Shown in pieces: positions 42,321-50,487 of a stretch of DNA of 50,487 bases. A program made the position numbers and the translations under genes. The stretch covers positions 1 through 50,487 of the forward strand of contig JAOZUR010000014.1 of NCBI GenBank assembly GCA_029938555.1, in the 5' to 3' direction. The DNA comes from Candidatus Sabulitectum sp. GTDB lineage: Bacteria > Fermentibacterota > Fermentibacteria > Fermentibacterales > JCC-6. Every line of letters begins with the position of its first letter. The first letter of the stretch is position 1. Under the pieces are notes generated by a model. It had not been told where the DNA came from and did not search any database. It saw only the letters and a program-made list of their open reading frames with translations.

Positions 42321-45300
42321 TTATTCATTATAAGATAATCTTCTTGCAAGAATTACCACCTGAGCGTCGTTCAATATTGTTCCAGAGCAGGATGCTTCCA
42401 CAAAAATTATGTATCTGCCCACAGGGTATTGTTCACCGTACCACTCAAGTATTAGAACTTCCCCTGGAACAATTGATGAATACAGATTTTCCAGTTCCAT
42501 GCCTCGAACATCAAATACCTTTACCGTTACATCACATGCCTGCATTGGAAGGTTAACTTCAATTCTAAGTGGAGTTTCAGGCGGGTTGAAAATATATGGG
42601 GTTAAAGAAAGAAATTCGTTTGATGAAATTTCACAAATGCTGTTTACACGGCCTGGGGTTGCGCTTGATATTGAGGTGCCCCAGTTATCTTGGTGAAAAC
42701 CCATTCCATTGTAAGTTCGTCTTTCTATACTGGCATTGGCATTGCCACCCCAATGGCTTGTATAGGGAACCATATCCAGTATTTGATTCTTGTCAAACAG
42801 GAAAAGAGTATCTCCTGAATTATTCAGTGTTGGCCATGGGTCCAGTTCAACAACTGAACAACTCATACTTCCCCAACGGTAATAAAAATCATCTTCATTT
42901 GCTGTTAGAATTATGTATTCACCAGGAGAAAGTACTTCTTCTGTGAGCAAACTGGTTGTTCCCGGATCTGCAAAAACAATCTCTGAAAGAGAGACTGTAT
43001 TTTCTGTTCCATTAAATAATTCTACCCATTCTGTTTCATTGTAGAATATTTCATTTAAACACAGGGTTGGTGATGGATTCCAGATTGTTTCAGAAACATC
43101 ATTTAAAGGATTGGAATCGTATTCACATATAATCTCTGCTGTTATAACTGACAACTCAGTTACTGATTGCCAGTTTGCTGTTATAGAAATAGTGTCACCA
43201 AGTTTTGGTAGAAATGGGGAAGAGGTATTTATTATCATATCGTCAGTGAATATTTTCAGAGATAGATCTTCCGTTGCAATTGTGTCAGTTCCAACACATG
43301 TGAGTAGAACTTGGATTTCTGTTTCTGTATCTTTTTGACCCATAGGTGGCGAAAGAAGTACTGAAATCACGCTGTAATCTACTCCCTGAGTTATTCCTGT
43401 GGGACAGGTTCCTGGAGTTGGAGCTGAAAGAGAAATCCAGTTTTCTTCCAAGTCAGGAAGAGATGAGTGTATTCTTTCCACACTAAGGTCAGTTCCTGGA
43501 TCAAAAGGAATATCATCATCCTGGTTTTCTGGCGTTCCATAACCAGAAACAACCATGGAGTCAATTAATAACAATACCGGGTCTGTACTGGAAAGACCAT
43601 CACCAATTGTGCTGTTTGCTGGGTGAAAAATTGCTGTACCATCAGGAATATCGTATGGTTTGGCTCCGTTTTCATACTCAGTATCTAGAATTAACCCATA
43701 ACTTCCAGGAGTAAGAAATTGAGTTTCAACTGCTGTGAGGGCATCAATTGCATCATTATCGGTAACGAAAAATTGTGTAATATCCGCAAGACCAGGACCT
43801 GGAAAGAAAAGCTCGATAAATTCATCACAATCTTCATTGGAAGGATTACACAGAACCTCTGTAATTACCGGCCAGATTGCATGATCTGGTATGAAATTGC
43901 AGTGTTTTATGTTATTGGATGTAATTGTGTCGGATGTATTTTGAATTGCTGCAGCATACACAAAAAGGCCACTATCAGGTTGCGTGAATGGAATAACAAG
44001 TGTATTGGATTCCCCAGCTGAAAGAAAAATAGATTGTTGGTGGATAATTTCACTTGAACCAGGTGTCAGGTCGCCGTTACCATCTGAAAATATCGTACAT
44101 ATCCCTTCTGCATCAAATACACCATTATTTCTAAAAATTGCTTGTATTGAATCGGATACCCAGATGGAATCTGTGCACAAGTCAGTCCAACCTTCGTTTT
44201 CAGTCACAATTCCAGGAGTTCCACCTGGTTCAGATGCTTTCCAGTTAAACTCTGCATCTGGTCCGCTTGTTGAAATTCTTTCCATGGAATTTCCATTCCC
44301 AGGATCAAAAGAAATGTTATCAAGACCATCATCGTCACAAAGCAATGGGTCATCGTACAGCAGAGGTGTTCCTGCTGTTGCCAGAAGAGTCATAAGTGAT
44401 GGTTCACCTGGAAGGTAAATAAGAATTGGATCGTCAGTGGTTAAACCATTACCGATCGTTGTATTTGCAGGAGTAAAAAGAGATGTACCAGATGGAATAT
44501 TTAGAGTTCCCTGATACTCGGGATCGATTATTAGAACTGTTTCCTGAGCTTTTATGTATGGACTTCCAAGGGGTACAATAAGATCTACAGCATCTCCATC
44601 TGTAAAGTAACAGCCAGACAGGAGGAAAACTCCGGGACCGGGATAGTAGACCTCGATGAATTCCTCCTGATCCTCAATTAGAGGATTTGCCATTATTTCT
44701 GTAATAATAGGGTTAATACCGCCGCCGGTTGAAAATTGAATTCTGCTAGTTGCATCAACGGCAGAACACACTGCTGGGTACCAGCCTGTTTCATGGGCAG
44801 TGAAGTAAACTTGAAGTGTATCTGATTCCCCAGGTGAAAGATTGCAGGCTGGGTAACTTAAAAGTTCTTCATTCCATTGAGATACAGAATCACCGTTGAT
44901 ATCAATGAACAAAACTATTTCACCGGAATCAGGCGATACAGTCCCCCAGCAGGAAACAAAAACAGTAAACAAAACTGATGTACCTGGAACAGGATCTGAA
45001 TCGCTCAAAAATAATGAATCAATTGTTATTATAAAGGTGTCTGGTGGTGCCTCGGTTGCAGCGCCTGGTGTGGTTTCTCCGGCGAACCAGTATCCTTCGC
45101 CATCAGAAGCTAATAGGGGATATCTGCCAATGGATAATCCTTCCCCTGGGTCAAAAGGGATGGAATCGAGGTCATCATCATCGCAGTCACTCCAGTTATC
45201 AAGTTCTAACGGTGTACCAAAAGTTGAAACAACATCACTCTGCGTTGTGCCGGATGGTGAGTACAGGGTAAGCGGGTCGGAAGTTGCCAGCCCGTTACAA

Positions 45301-45638
45301 ATAGAGTGATCTCCGGTGGTAAGAATAACAGTTCCTTCAGCAAAGGTTAACCATGGTTGGATTGGATAATCTTCTTCAAGAAGGATTGCGTAACTACCTG
45401 CAGGGATTATTGAGCTTTCAGTTACAACTCCTGTTTGGGGGAAAGCACTTATCCAAGGAAGAAGTTCATCAAGCGCATCTCCATCGGTAATGGAGTAACC
45501 GGTAATATCAAGAGGTTCATCTGAAGCATTGTAAATTTCAACAAATTCCCCTGAGGTATTGAAAACAGGGTTTGAACAGACCTCTGATATCACAGGCTGG
45601 CTGCAAAAAATGGCGGTGAAAAGAATTAGTATTTCCAT
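42321..45638 (-). CDS. Large secreted protein with four lamin-tail domains and a FlgD-like C-terminus
   Basis: This roughly 1105-residue exported protein has an N-terminal signal peptide. Residue numbers below are counted from an in-frame GTG at 45647. Lamin-tail (LTD) domains fall at about 18-196, 311-480, 592-745 and 861-1000 (cores such as ITEIMANP, EFIEVYYPGPG, DGDAVD and FDPG). CARDB/Ig-like spacers fall at about 205-300, 490-585 and 757-855. A C-terminal FlgD-type Ig domain (about 1025-1105) has VFDVRGMELENLY. LTDs in secreted bacterial proteins are linked to surface or polymer binding and to DNases or phosphatases; no catalytic domain is seen here. The C-terminus resembles sorting or anchor modules. 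ATG 45638 is chosen, though its ribosome site is weak. Confidence 0.85.
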   Translation of the reverse strand: MEILILFTAIFCSQPVISEVCSNPVFNTSGEFVEIYNASDEPLDITGYSITDGDALDELLPWISAFPQTGVVTESSIIPAGSYAILLEEDYPIQPWLTFAEGTVILTTGDHSICNGLATSDPLTLYSPSGTTQSDVVSTFGTPLELDNWSDCDDDDLDSIPFDPGEGLSIGRYPLLASDGEGYWFAGETTPGAATEAPPDTFIITIDSLFLSDSDPVPGTSVLFTVFVSCWGTVSPDSGEIVLFIDINGDSVSQWNEELLSYPACNLSPGESDTLQVYFTAHETGWYPAVCSAVDATSRIQFSTGGGINPIITEIMANPLIEDQEEFIEVYYPGPGVFLLSGCYFTDGDAVDLIVPLGSPYIKAQETVLIIDPEYQGTLNIPSGTSLFTPANTTIGNGLTTDDPILIYLPGEPSLMTLLATAGTPLLYDDPLLCDDDGLDNISFDPGNGNSMERISTSGPDAEFNWKASEPGGTPGIVTENEGWTDLCTDSIWVSDSIQAIFRNNGVFDAEGICTIFSDGNGDLTPGSSEIIHQQSIFLSAGESNTLVIPFTQPDSGLFVYAAAIQNTSDTITSNNIKHCNFIPDHAIWPVITEVLCNPSNEDCDEFIELFFPGPGLADITQFFVTDNDAIDALTAVETQFLTPGSYGLILDTEYENGAKPYDIPDGTAIFHPANSTIGDGLSSTDPVLLLIDSMVVSGYGTPENQDDDIPFDPGTDLSVERIHSSLPDLEENWISLSAPTPGTCPTGITQGVDYSVISVLLSPPMGQKDTETEIQVLLTCVGTDTIATEDLSLKIFTDDMIINTSSPFLPKLGDTISITANWQSVTELSVITAEIICEYDSNPLNDVSETIWNPSPTLCLNEIFYNETEWVELFNGTENTVSLSEIVFADPGTTSLLTEEVLSPGEYIILTANEDDFYYRWGSMSCSVVELDPWPTLNNSGDTLFLFDKNQILDMVPYTSHWGGNANASIERRTYNGMGFHQDNWGTSISSATPGRVNSICEISSNEFLSLTPYIFNPPETPLRIEVNLPMQACDVTVKVFDVRGMELENLYSSIVPGEVLILEWYGEQYPVGRYIIFVEASCSGTILNDAQVVILARRLSYNE

Positions 45639-45695
45639 AATGAACACTAACCCACATTATATCGGGTTTTCCAAATGGGAGGTAAAAAGATAGTG

Positions 45696-45989
45696 TTACT
45701 CGGTTTTCAGCAATTCCAGTGGTAAACCTTCTAGAAGGGGAATAAGTCTGTTTGGATTAGATGAATCTGGCATAAAATCAGAAAACTCTGTAAGCAGTTC
45801 ATAGTAGGTATCGTCACCCCAAAGAAGAATTTCATCTGGAGCGGCTTCAAGACCAATTTCAGCAAAAAACAAACCCAGAGCTTGTGGTGAAGCTGATGTA
45901 AGAGCATCTTTCAAAATTGTAAGAGCAGAATCTATATCAGCTGGTGGGGTTGCAATGAACCCCACCAAAGTAATGAATAAAAGTATCAT
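45696..45989 (-). CDS. Small exported protein, 97 residues
   Basis: It has a short signal-like N-terminus (MILLFITLVGFIATPPAD) and then about 80 residues of mixed helix, with LLWGDDTYYELLTEFSDFMP. There is no Cys lipobox and no known family. It begins only three bases after the SIMPL gene stop and lacks its own ribosome site, so it is probably translated by coupling. Function unknown. Confidence 0.6.
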   Translation of the reverse strand: MILLFITLVGFIATPPADIDSALTILKDALTSASPQALGLFFAEIGLEAAPDEILLWGDDTYYELLTEFSDFMPDSSNPNRLIPLLEGLPLELLKTE

Positions 45990-45992
45990 TTT

Positions 45993-46709
45993 TTATTCAA
46001 TTTCGTAAGAAACCGATACATTTACCGTTATAGATGAATTGCCTGGTGAGATTGGAGGTGATTCATAATAAGCATCGTCGAAGGATCCATAACCATTGTA
46101 ATTATAATCACTGTAGTTGTCTACCCATTCACTGACGCTGATGGGGTCACCAAGTGAAACATTTAACCCTTCGGCAAGAAGCTCTGCTGTATTTATGGCT
46201 TCATTGAGAGCTAATTCTCTTGCCTGATTTATCAGTTCGTTTCTATCGTTAATCGTGAAGTTGATACCACCAATGGATGTGGCTCCGTTGGAAACTAGAG
46301 CTGATATCACATTCCCAACCTGTTCAACAGAATTCACTTTTACAATGAATGAATGGGTCAGGTGATAGAGATTCTCTCCAGTGTACTCATAAGTATTGTA
46401 ATCATATTCTTCTTCCATATACAAACTATAACCAACAGTTTCAATGGCAGTTTCTTCAACTCCAGCTTCAATTGCTGCTGCGATTGCTTGTTCGGCTAGT
46501 TCTGTTGCTTCATTTACAGCAACCCCTGCATCAATATTCAATACTTCAACGCTAAAGCTTACTTCAACCATATCTGCTATTCCAGTGACTGTTCCTGTGC
46601 CGGTGACACTTATGGATGGGGGATATGCTTGGGTTGAAATATCATTACCTATATCGCCACAACCTACAATCAGCAGAGACATTACGAATAATAATAAAAA
46701 TATACGCAT
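45993..46709 (-). CDS. SIMPL-domain (DUF541) lipoprotein
   Basis: This 238-residue lipoprotein has lipobox LIVGC (Cys17). Residues about 30-238 form a SIMPL/DUF541 domain: VTGTGTV near the start, AIEAGVEETAIETVGYSL in the middle, and ALNEAINTAELLAEGLNV with INFTIND near the end. These proteins form periplasmic oligomers of unclear role, sometimes linked to oxidative stress. A Tyr/Asn/Asp-rich insert (about 198-225) is unusual. GAGGT precedes the ATG. It follows yjbQ by 10 bases. Confidence 0.85.
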   Translation of the reverse strand: MRIFLLLFVMSLLIVGCGDIGNDISTQAYPPSISVTGTGTVTGIADMVEVSFSVEVLNIDAGVAVNEATELAEQAIAAAIEAGVEETAIETVGYSLYMEEEYDYNTYEYTGENLYHLTHSFIVKVNSVEQVGNVISALVSNGATSIGGINFTINDRNELINQARELALNEAINTAELLAEGLNVSLGDPISVSEWVDNYSDYNYNGYGSFDDAYYESPPISPGNSSITVNVSVSYEIE

Positions 46710-46719
46710 TTCTGTTACC

Positions 46720-47136
46720 TCACGATCCTATAATTTTGACCATAACTCTTTTTCTTCTGCGGCCGTCAAATTCACCGTAAAAGATCTGCTCCCATGGACC
46801 CATATCAAGTTTTCCTTCAGTAACTGCAACCACAACCTCGCGACCCATTATTTGACGCTTATGATGTGCATCGCCGTTATCTTCCCCTGTAAGATTATGT
46901 CTGTACCGCTTTGGATCATGGGGGGCCAGTTCCTCTAACCATCTGCGGTAGTCGCTGTGAAGCCCCGGTTCATCATCATTAATAAATACACTTGCAGTGA
47001 TGTGCATGGCGTTCACAAGACACAACCCTTCCTGTATACCACTGGATTGCAGTTCTTCTTCCACTTCATTGGTGATATTCAAAAAACCAACTCTTTCTGG
47101 TGTGTTAAACCAGAGGTATTTTCTGTGAGATTTCAA
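46720..47136 (-). CDS. YjbQ/UPF0047 family protein
   Basis: This 138-residue beta-rich protein has the family signature [15 protein letters not shown], preceded by [19 protein letters not shown] and followed by [20 protein letters not shown]. coli YjbQ has weak thiamine-phosphate synthase activity; the physiological role is uncertain. It starts at TTG (47136), with AAGGAG five bases upstream. It follows glgB by 28 bases. Confidence 0.92.
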   Translation of the reverse strand: MKSHRKYLWFNTPERVGFLNITNEVEEELQSSGIQEGLCLVNAMHITASVFINDDEPGLHSDYRRWLEELAPHDPKRYRHNLTGEDNGDAHHKRQIMGREVVVAVTEGKLDMGPWEQIFYGEFDGRRRKRVMVKIIGS

Positions 47137-47164
47137 TTTTTCTCCTTACCTTTTGTTAACATGA

Positions 47165-49297
47165 TTACTGAAGAGCGTACACTGAGCAGGAAAGAGGATG
47201 CAGGGTTACATTAATGGATTGATTAAAATCATGAGCAGCAGTGTTTGTGGAGGATGATGTTTCACAAAAAGGCAAAGTGCTGTTGAAAACTAGTTTCCAG
47301 TTACCGCTTTGCGGAACACCAATTCTGTAGTTTTTTCGTTCTATGGGTGTCATATTAAAAATACAAAGCAGTGGAAGACTGTTTTCTGATTTCCTTAAAA
47401 AAGAAACAATTGTAGAGTCAGTATCTGAAAAATCAACCCACTGAAAACCATTGGTTTTGCAATCGCTCATGAATAATTGACAGTGTGCATTGTAGAATTT
47501 GTTCAGAGACGTGACAAATTCAATCATACTGTTGTTACCTTCTGGAAGGCAGATATTGCTGTTCCATTCTGTTTCCTGGGCTCTTTCGCCACCCATGAAT
47601 AGAAGCTGTTTACCTGGAAAAAACCATTGATAACACAAAAGTAATCTTAGATTTGCTTCTTTAGATTGTTTATTGCCTGGCATTTTTGTAAGTAAAGAAC
47701 CCTTACCATGTACCACTTCATCATGTGAAAGAGGAAGAATATAATTCTCACTCCATGCATACATGCCGCTAAAAGTAATTTTATCAAGTTTTTGTTTTCT
47801 GAAAAGTGGATCTGTTTTAAAAAAATCAAGAGTATCATTCATCCAGCCCATGTTCCATTTGAAGTGAAATCCAAGACCGCCACTCTCTGGAGGTTGTGTA
47901 ACTCCCGGCCAATCAGTGCTTTCCTCTGCAATCATTATTGCACCTGGAAATCTTGATCCTACATAATGATTTAACTCTTTTAAAAAGTCCACTGCCTCTA
48001 GGTTTTCTCGGCCACCGTATTTATTAGGAATCCATTGACCTTCCTCTCGGGAGTAATCAAGATAAAGCATTGAGGCAACAGCATCTACTCTGATTCCATC
48101 AGCATGAAAAGTATCAAGCCACTGAAATGCGCTTGCAAAGAGAAAATTTCTTACTTCACTTCTGCCATAATTGAAAATCAGGGTATTCCAATCAGGGTGA
48201 AATCCTTTTTTAGGATCCTCATGTTCATACAGACAAGTTCCATCAAAATTTGCAATAGCCCAGTTGTCCGATGGAAAATGTGCCGGAGGCCAGTCGATGA
48301 GTACACCAATTCCAGCAATATGGCAATCGTCAACAAATCGGCAGAAATCTTGCGGTGTGCCCAACCTGCTTGTTGGAGCAAGAAAACCTGTCACCTGATA
48401 ACCCCATGAGTCGTCAAAAGGATGTTCCATTACCGGTAGAAGTTCTATATGGGTAAAACCTAGATTTTTAACATAGGGGATTAACCATTGAGTTAGATCA
48501 TTCCATGAATGAAAATCATCAATTTCCCGAGACCACGAAGGGGCGTGAAGTTCGTAAATGGACATGGGAGTTGTGAAGCAGTTTCGTTTACTTCTTTCTT
48601 CCATCCATTTGCTATCAGACCATTTGTAGGAAAATGGATCCTCTACTTTTGAAGAATTATCCGGTCGTTTCTCAAAAGAAACAGCATAAGGGTCTGATTT
48701 TTCGATTTTAGTGCCATTTTGTGTTGTTATGATATATCGGTAGAAGTCACCACACGAAACCCCTGGAATAAACAACTCCCAGACACCGCTTTCGCCTAGG
48801 CTCCTCATGGGATGCCGTCTGTTATCCCAGTTGTTGAACGAGCCAACTGCGCTAACCGCTTGTGCGTTAGGTGCCCATACTGTAAAAAGAGTTCCTTCTA
48901 CATCACCCACATTCCATAATCTTCCACCCATTTTTCTGTGAAGTTCAAGATGTTTTCCGCTGTTAAAAAGATGTAGGTCGACTTGACCAAATTGAGGTGC
49001 AAAAGAATATGGATCCGCAGTTTGCCACAAAGAGCCATCAAGCATTTCAATTTTTAGTTCATAAGGGAAAAAATCAGAAAATTCTGATCCATTCCAGATA
49101 AAGAATCCTTGTGAATCTATTCTCTCCATTTTCATCACAGCATCAGCACTAATAACATGTATTGAAGTTGCATCCGGACAGAAGGCTCGGATAGAAATGG
49201 ATCCTTCTGTTTTATGCATACCTAGAATTGAATGTGGATTCGAGAAGGGGCCGTTGATTACTTTGTTTATTTCATAAGAAGAAAGTGAGTTTTTCAT
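47165..49297 (-). CDS. glgB: 1,4-alpha-glucan branching enzyme
   Basis: This 710-residue GH13 enzyme introduces alpha-1,6 branches into glycogen. It has N-terminal CBM48-like domains (about 10-210, with FTVWAPNAQAVSAVGSFNNW), the barrel with MEHPFDDSWGYQVTGF, DGIRVDAVASM (nucleophile Asp), MIAEESTDWPG (acid Glu) and LSHDEVVHGKGSL, and a C-terminal beta domain. ATG 49297 overlaps the mgtE stop (ATGA). An in-frame start at 49354 would lie inside mgtE and add an unlikely leader. No other glycogen gene is in the window. Confidence 0.95.
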   Translation of the reverse strand: MKNSLSSYEINKVINGPFSNPHSILGMHKTEGSISIRAFCPDATSIHVISADAVMKMERIDSQGFFIWNGSEFSDFFPYELKIEMLDGSLWQTADPYSFAPQFGQVDLHLFNSGKHLELHRKMGGRLWNVGDVEGTLFTVWAPNAQAVSAVGSFNNWDNRRHPMRSLGESGVWELFIPGVSCGDFYRYIITTQNGTKIEKSDPYAVSFEKRPDNSSKVEDPFSYKWSDSKWMEERSKRNCFTTPMSIYELHAPSWSREIDDFHSWNDLTQWLIPYVKNLGFTHIELLPVMEHPFDDSWGYQVTGFLAPTSRLGTPQDFCRFVDDCHIAGIGVLIDWPPAHFPSDNWAIANFDGTCLYEHEDPKKGFHPDWNTLIFNYGRSEVRNFLFASAFQWLDTFHADGIRVDAVASMLYLDYSREEGQWIPNKYGGRENLEAVDFLKELNHYVGSRFPGAIMIAEESTDWPGVTQPPESGGLGFHFKWNMGWMNDTLDFFKTDPLFRKQKLDKITFSGMYAWSENYILPLSHDEVVHGKGSLLTKMPGNKQSKEANLRLLLCYQWFFPGKQLLFMGGERAQETEWNSNICLPEGNNSMIEFVTSLNKFYNAHCQLFMSDCKTNGFQWVDFSDTDSTIVSFLRKSENSLPLLCIFNMTPIERKNYRIGVPQSGNWKLVFNSTLPFCETSSSTNTAAHDFNQSINVTLHPLSCSVYALQ

Positions 49298-50487
49298 GTC
49301 ATTATTTCCATTGCGAGACCAAGCAATAACAAGTAACCCAGTGAGTCTGTGCATGCGGTTAGAAGAATATTGCTTCCAAGAGCAGGGTCTTTCCCAAGGG
49401 CTCGCAAAGTTAGGGGAATACCGGCACCTAGAAGACCAGCTAGAGTCATATTTGCTACAATAGAGATGAAGATTACTATACCCAGTGATAAAGATTGTGA
49501 AGGTTCGCTTGCGGTAATGTAAGCTACAAAGGCTGCAACTGTACCGGCAACAAGACCTAATAGAGCTCCAAGTGAACTTTCTTTTACAAGAGCTTTTTTC
49601 TCACTTGCGAAGTCAAGTTCACCAAGAGCAATTCCTCGGGTGATCACCACAAGTGATTGATTACCGATGTTGCCACCCATTCCTGCAACTACAGGCATAA
49701 ATGCTGCCAGGGTTGCAAACTGAGATATGGTTCCCTCGAAGGCTCTTACCACAGTAGAGGCAATAAAAGCAGTTACCAGATTTACAAGTATCCATGGAAA
49801 ACGCTGCTTGAAAGCAATTGGAATCGGTGTGAAAACGCTGTCATCTTCTGAAAGACCAGCCATACGGTACATATCTTCTGTGGCTTCTTTTTCCATAACA
49901 TCAAAAAGAGCATCACCGGGAATTACCCCCATAAGGTGGTGATTATCATCTACAACTGGTACCGCCATTATGTCGTATTTGCGAGCAATTGCAGCTGCAC
50001 CTTCGCTATCATCATCAGTATCTACTGTGAATGGATCCTCTACCATTAGTTCTCGTATAGAAGTGTCCTGAGGACAGGTTACCAGCCTTCTTAGGGGAAC
50101 AACCCCCATAAGCCGGTTATCTTCATCTGTCACATATACATAAAATGGAACATCAACAGATTCACTCTGATTTCTGATTTGTTCAACTGCCTCGCTTGCA
50201 GTAAATTCAGGTTTAACAACCATATAACTTGATGCCATCAATTGACCGGCACTGTCTTCAGGGTAAATCATCAGTTGTTCTATGCGGTATCTGTTTGTCT
50301 CTGGAAGAAGTTTAAGGATAACCTCATGACGATCCTCGGATATTTGTGCTAGAAATTGAAGAGCATCATTGGGATCTTGTCTTTTTAGAATTCTTGCTAT
50401 GCCGTCATCGTTAATGTCTTCAAGAACTTCGGTAAGCAGAGAATCCGGCAACTCTGCAAGAACATCACCGGCTTTCAGTTGACTGAA
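49294..50487 (-). CDS. mgtE: Magnesium transporter MgtE, N-terminus cut by the window edge
   Basis: At least 397 residues are visible. The reading frame runs off the right end, where SQLKAGDVLAELPDSLL continues the usual N domain. It has part of the MgtE N domain, tandem CBS domains (about 55-180 of the visible part) and five membrane helices. The pore-forming segments carry PVVAGMGGNIGNQSLVVITRG and LLTACTDSLGYLLLL. MgtE is a Mg2+ channel gated by Mg2+ binding to its cytoplasmic domains. The gene is upstream of, and overlaps, glgB. Confidence 0.95.
   Translation of the reverse strand, partial: FSQLKAGDVLAELPDSLLTEVLEDINDDGIARILKRQDPNDALQFLAQISEDRHEVILKLLPETNRYRIEQLMIYPEDSAGQLMASSYMVVKPEFTASEAVEQIRNQSESVDVPFYVYVTDEDNRLMGVVPLRRLVTCPQDTSIRELMVEDPFTVDTDDDSEGAAAIARKYDIMAVPVVDDNHHLMGVIPGDALFDVMEKEATEDMYRMAGLSEDDSVFTPIPIAFKQRFPWILVNLVTAFIASTVVRAFEGTISQFATLAAFMPVVAGMGGNIGNQSLVVITRGIALGELDFASEKKALVKESSLGALLGLVAGTVAAFVAYITASEPSQSLSLGIVIFISIVANMTLAGLLGAGIPLTLRALGKDPALGSNILLTACTDSLGYLLLLGLAMEIMT

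Noticed and set aside
42409-45309. Plus-strand open frames across the large lamin-tail gene
   Set aside because: They are antisense shadows with no ribosome sites. The minus-strand frame carries clear domains throughout.
45656-45661. Minus-strand TATAAT upstream of the lamin-tail gene
   Set aside because: No acceptable -35 lies at 16-18 bases and no extended -10 is present. In AT-rich spacer DNA the hexamer alone is weak.
1-50487. CRISPR array, transposon, prophage or tRNA genes
   Set aside because: No direct-repeat/spacer arrays, transposase or integrase motifs, or cloverleaf-forming stretches were seen; gaps between genes are short.

Overview
The window is chromosomal DNA from a Gram-negative-type (diderm), probably anaerobic bacterium of a poorly cultured lineage. 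The base composition is AT-leaning. There are many signal-peptide lipoproteins, a membrane-anchored PpiD/SurA-like chaperone, two lytic transglycosylases, and a large lamin-tail-domain surface protein with a FlgD-type C-terminal Ig fold. This combination recalls candidate phyla related to the Fibrobacterota/Fermentibacterota side of the tree. That placement is inferred from gene style; no rRNA or tRNA is present to fix it. There is no CRISPR array, insertion sequence, prophage or tRNA.

Layout. (1) 50-892: an orphan histidine kinase without a sensor domain. (2) 916-5446, minus strand: six consecutive genes for exported proteins, all built from one ~80-90 residue module (11 copies in total). 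Five are lipoproteins and one has a membrane anchor. This is the most distinctive feature of the window. (3) 5576-11158, plus: a GGDEF protein, an amidohydrolase, then nadC, coaX, coaC and mtnA, a cofactor and nucleotide-derivative metabolism block with overlapping starts and stops. (4) 11282-21777, plus: dnaK, dnaJ, mutS2, dnaG, an RpoD-like sigma factor, and a BtuFCD/FecBCD-type uptake system, ended by a strong bidirectional terminator. (5) 21833-26500: the PpiD-like chaperone (minus), holA and a zinc-ribbon coiled-coil protein (plus), and asd (minus). (6) 26522/26555-35068, plus: a very tight four-gene unit. It has an MltD-like LysM transglycosylase, a 1186-residue helical-repeat protein, a coiled-coil/TPR protein and a Slt70-like transglycosylase. 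(7) 35176-42273: kbl, an HTH protein with a decayed nucleotidyltransferase domain, a 409-residue partner of unknown function, thiC (or bzaF) on the minus strand, a HEAT-like/cyclophilin protein, and an SDR-type threonine dehydrogenase that completes threonine breakdown with Kbl. (8) 42321-50487, minus: mgtE (cut by the window edge), glgB, yjbQ, a SIMPL-domain lipoprotein, a 97-residue exported protein, and the 1108-residue lamin-tail-domain protein.

Best candidates for an undescribed system are the module-repeat lipoprotein cluster and the transglycosylase/solenoid/coiled-coil operon. Smaller points of interest are a probable non-canonical ATT start, a sigma factor lacking the usual melting tryptophans, a lipoprotein signal peptide encoded inside the end of that sigma gene, and an HTH/pseudo-nucleotidyltransferase pair.
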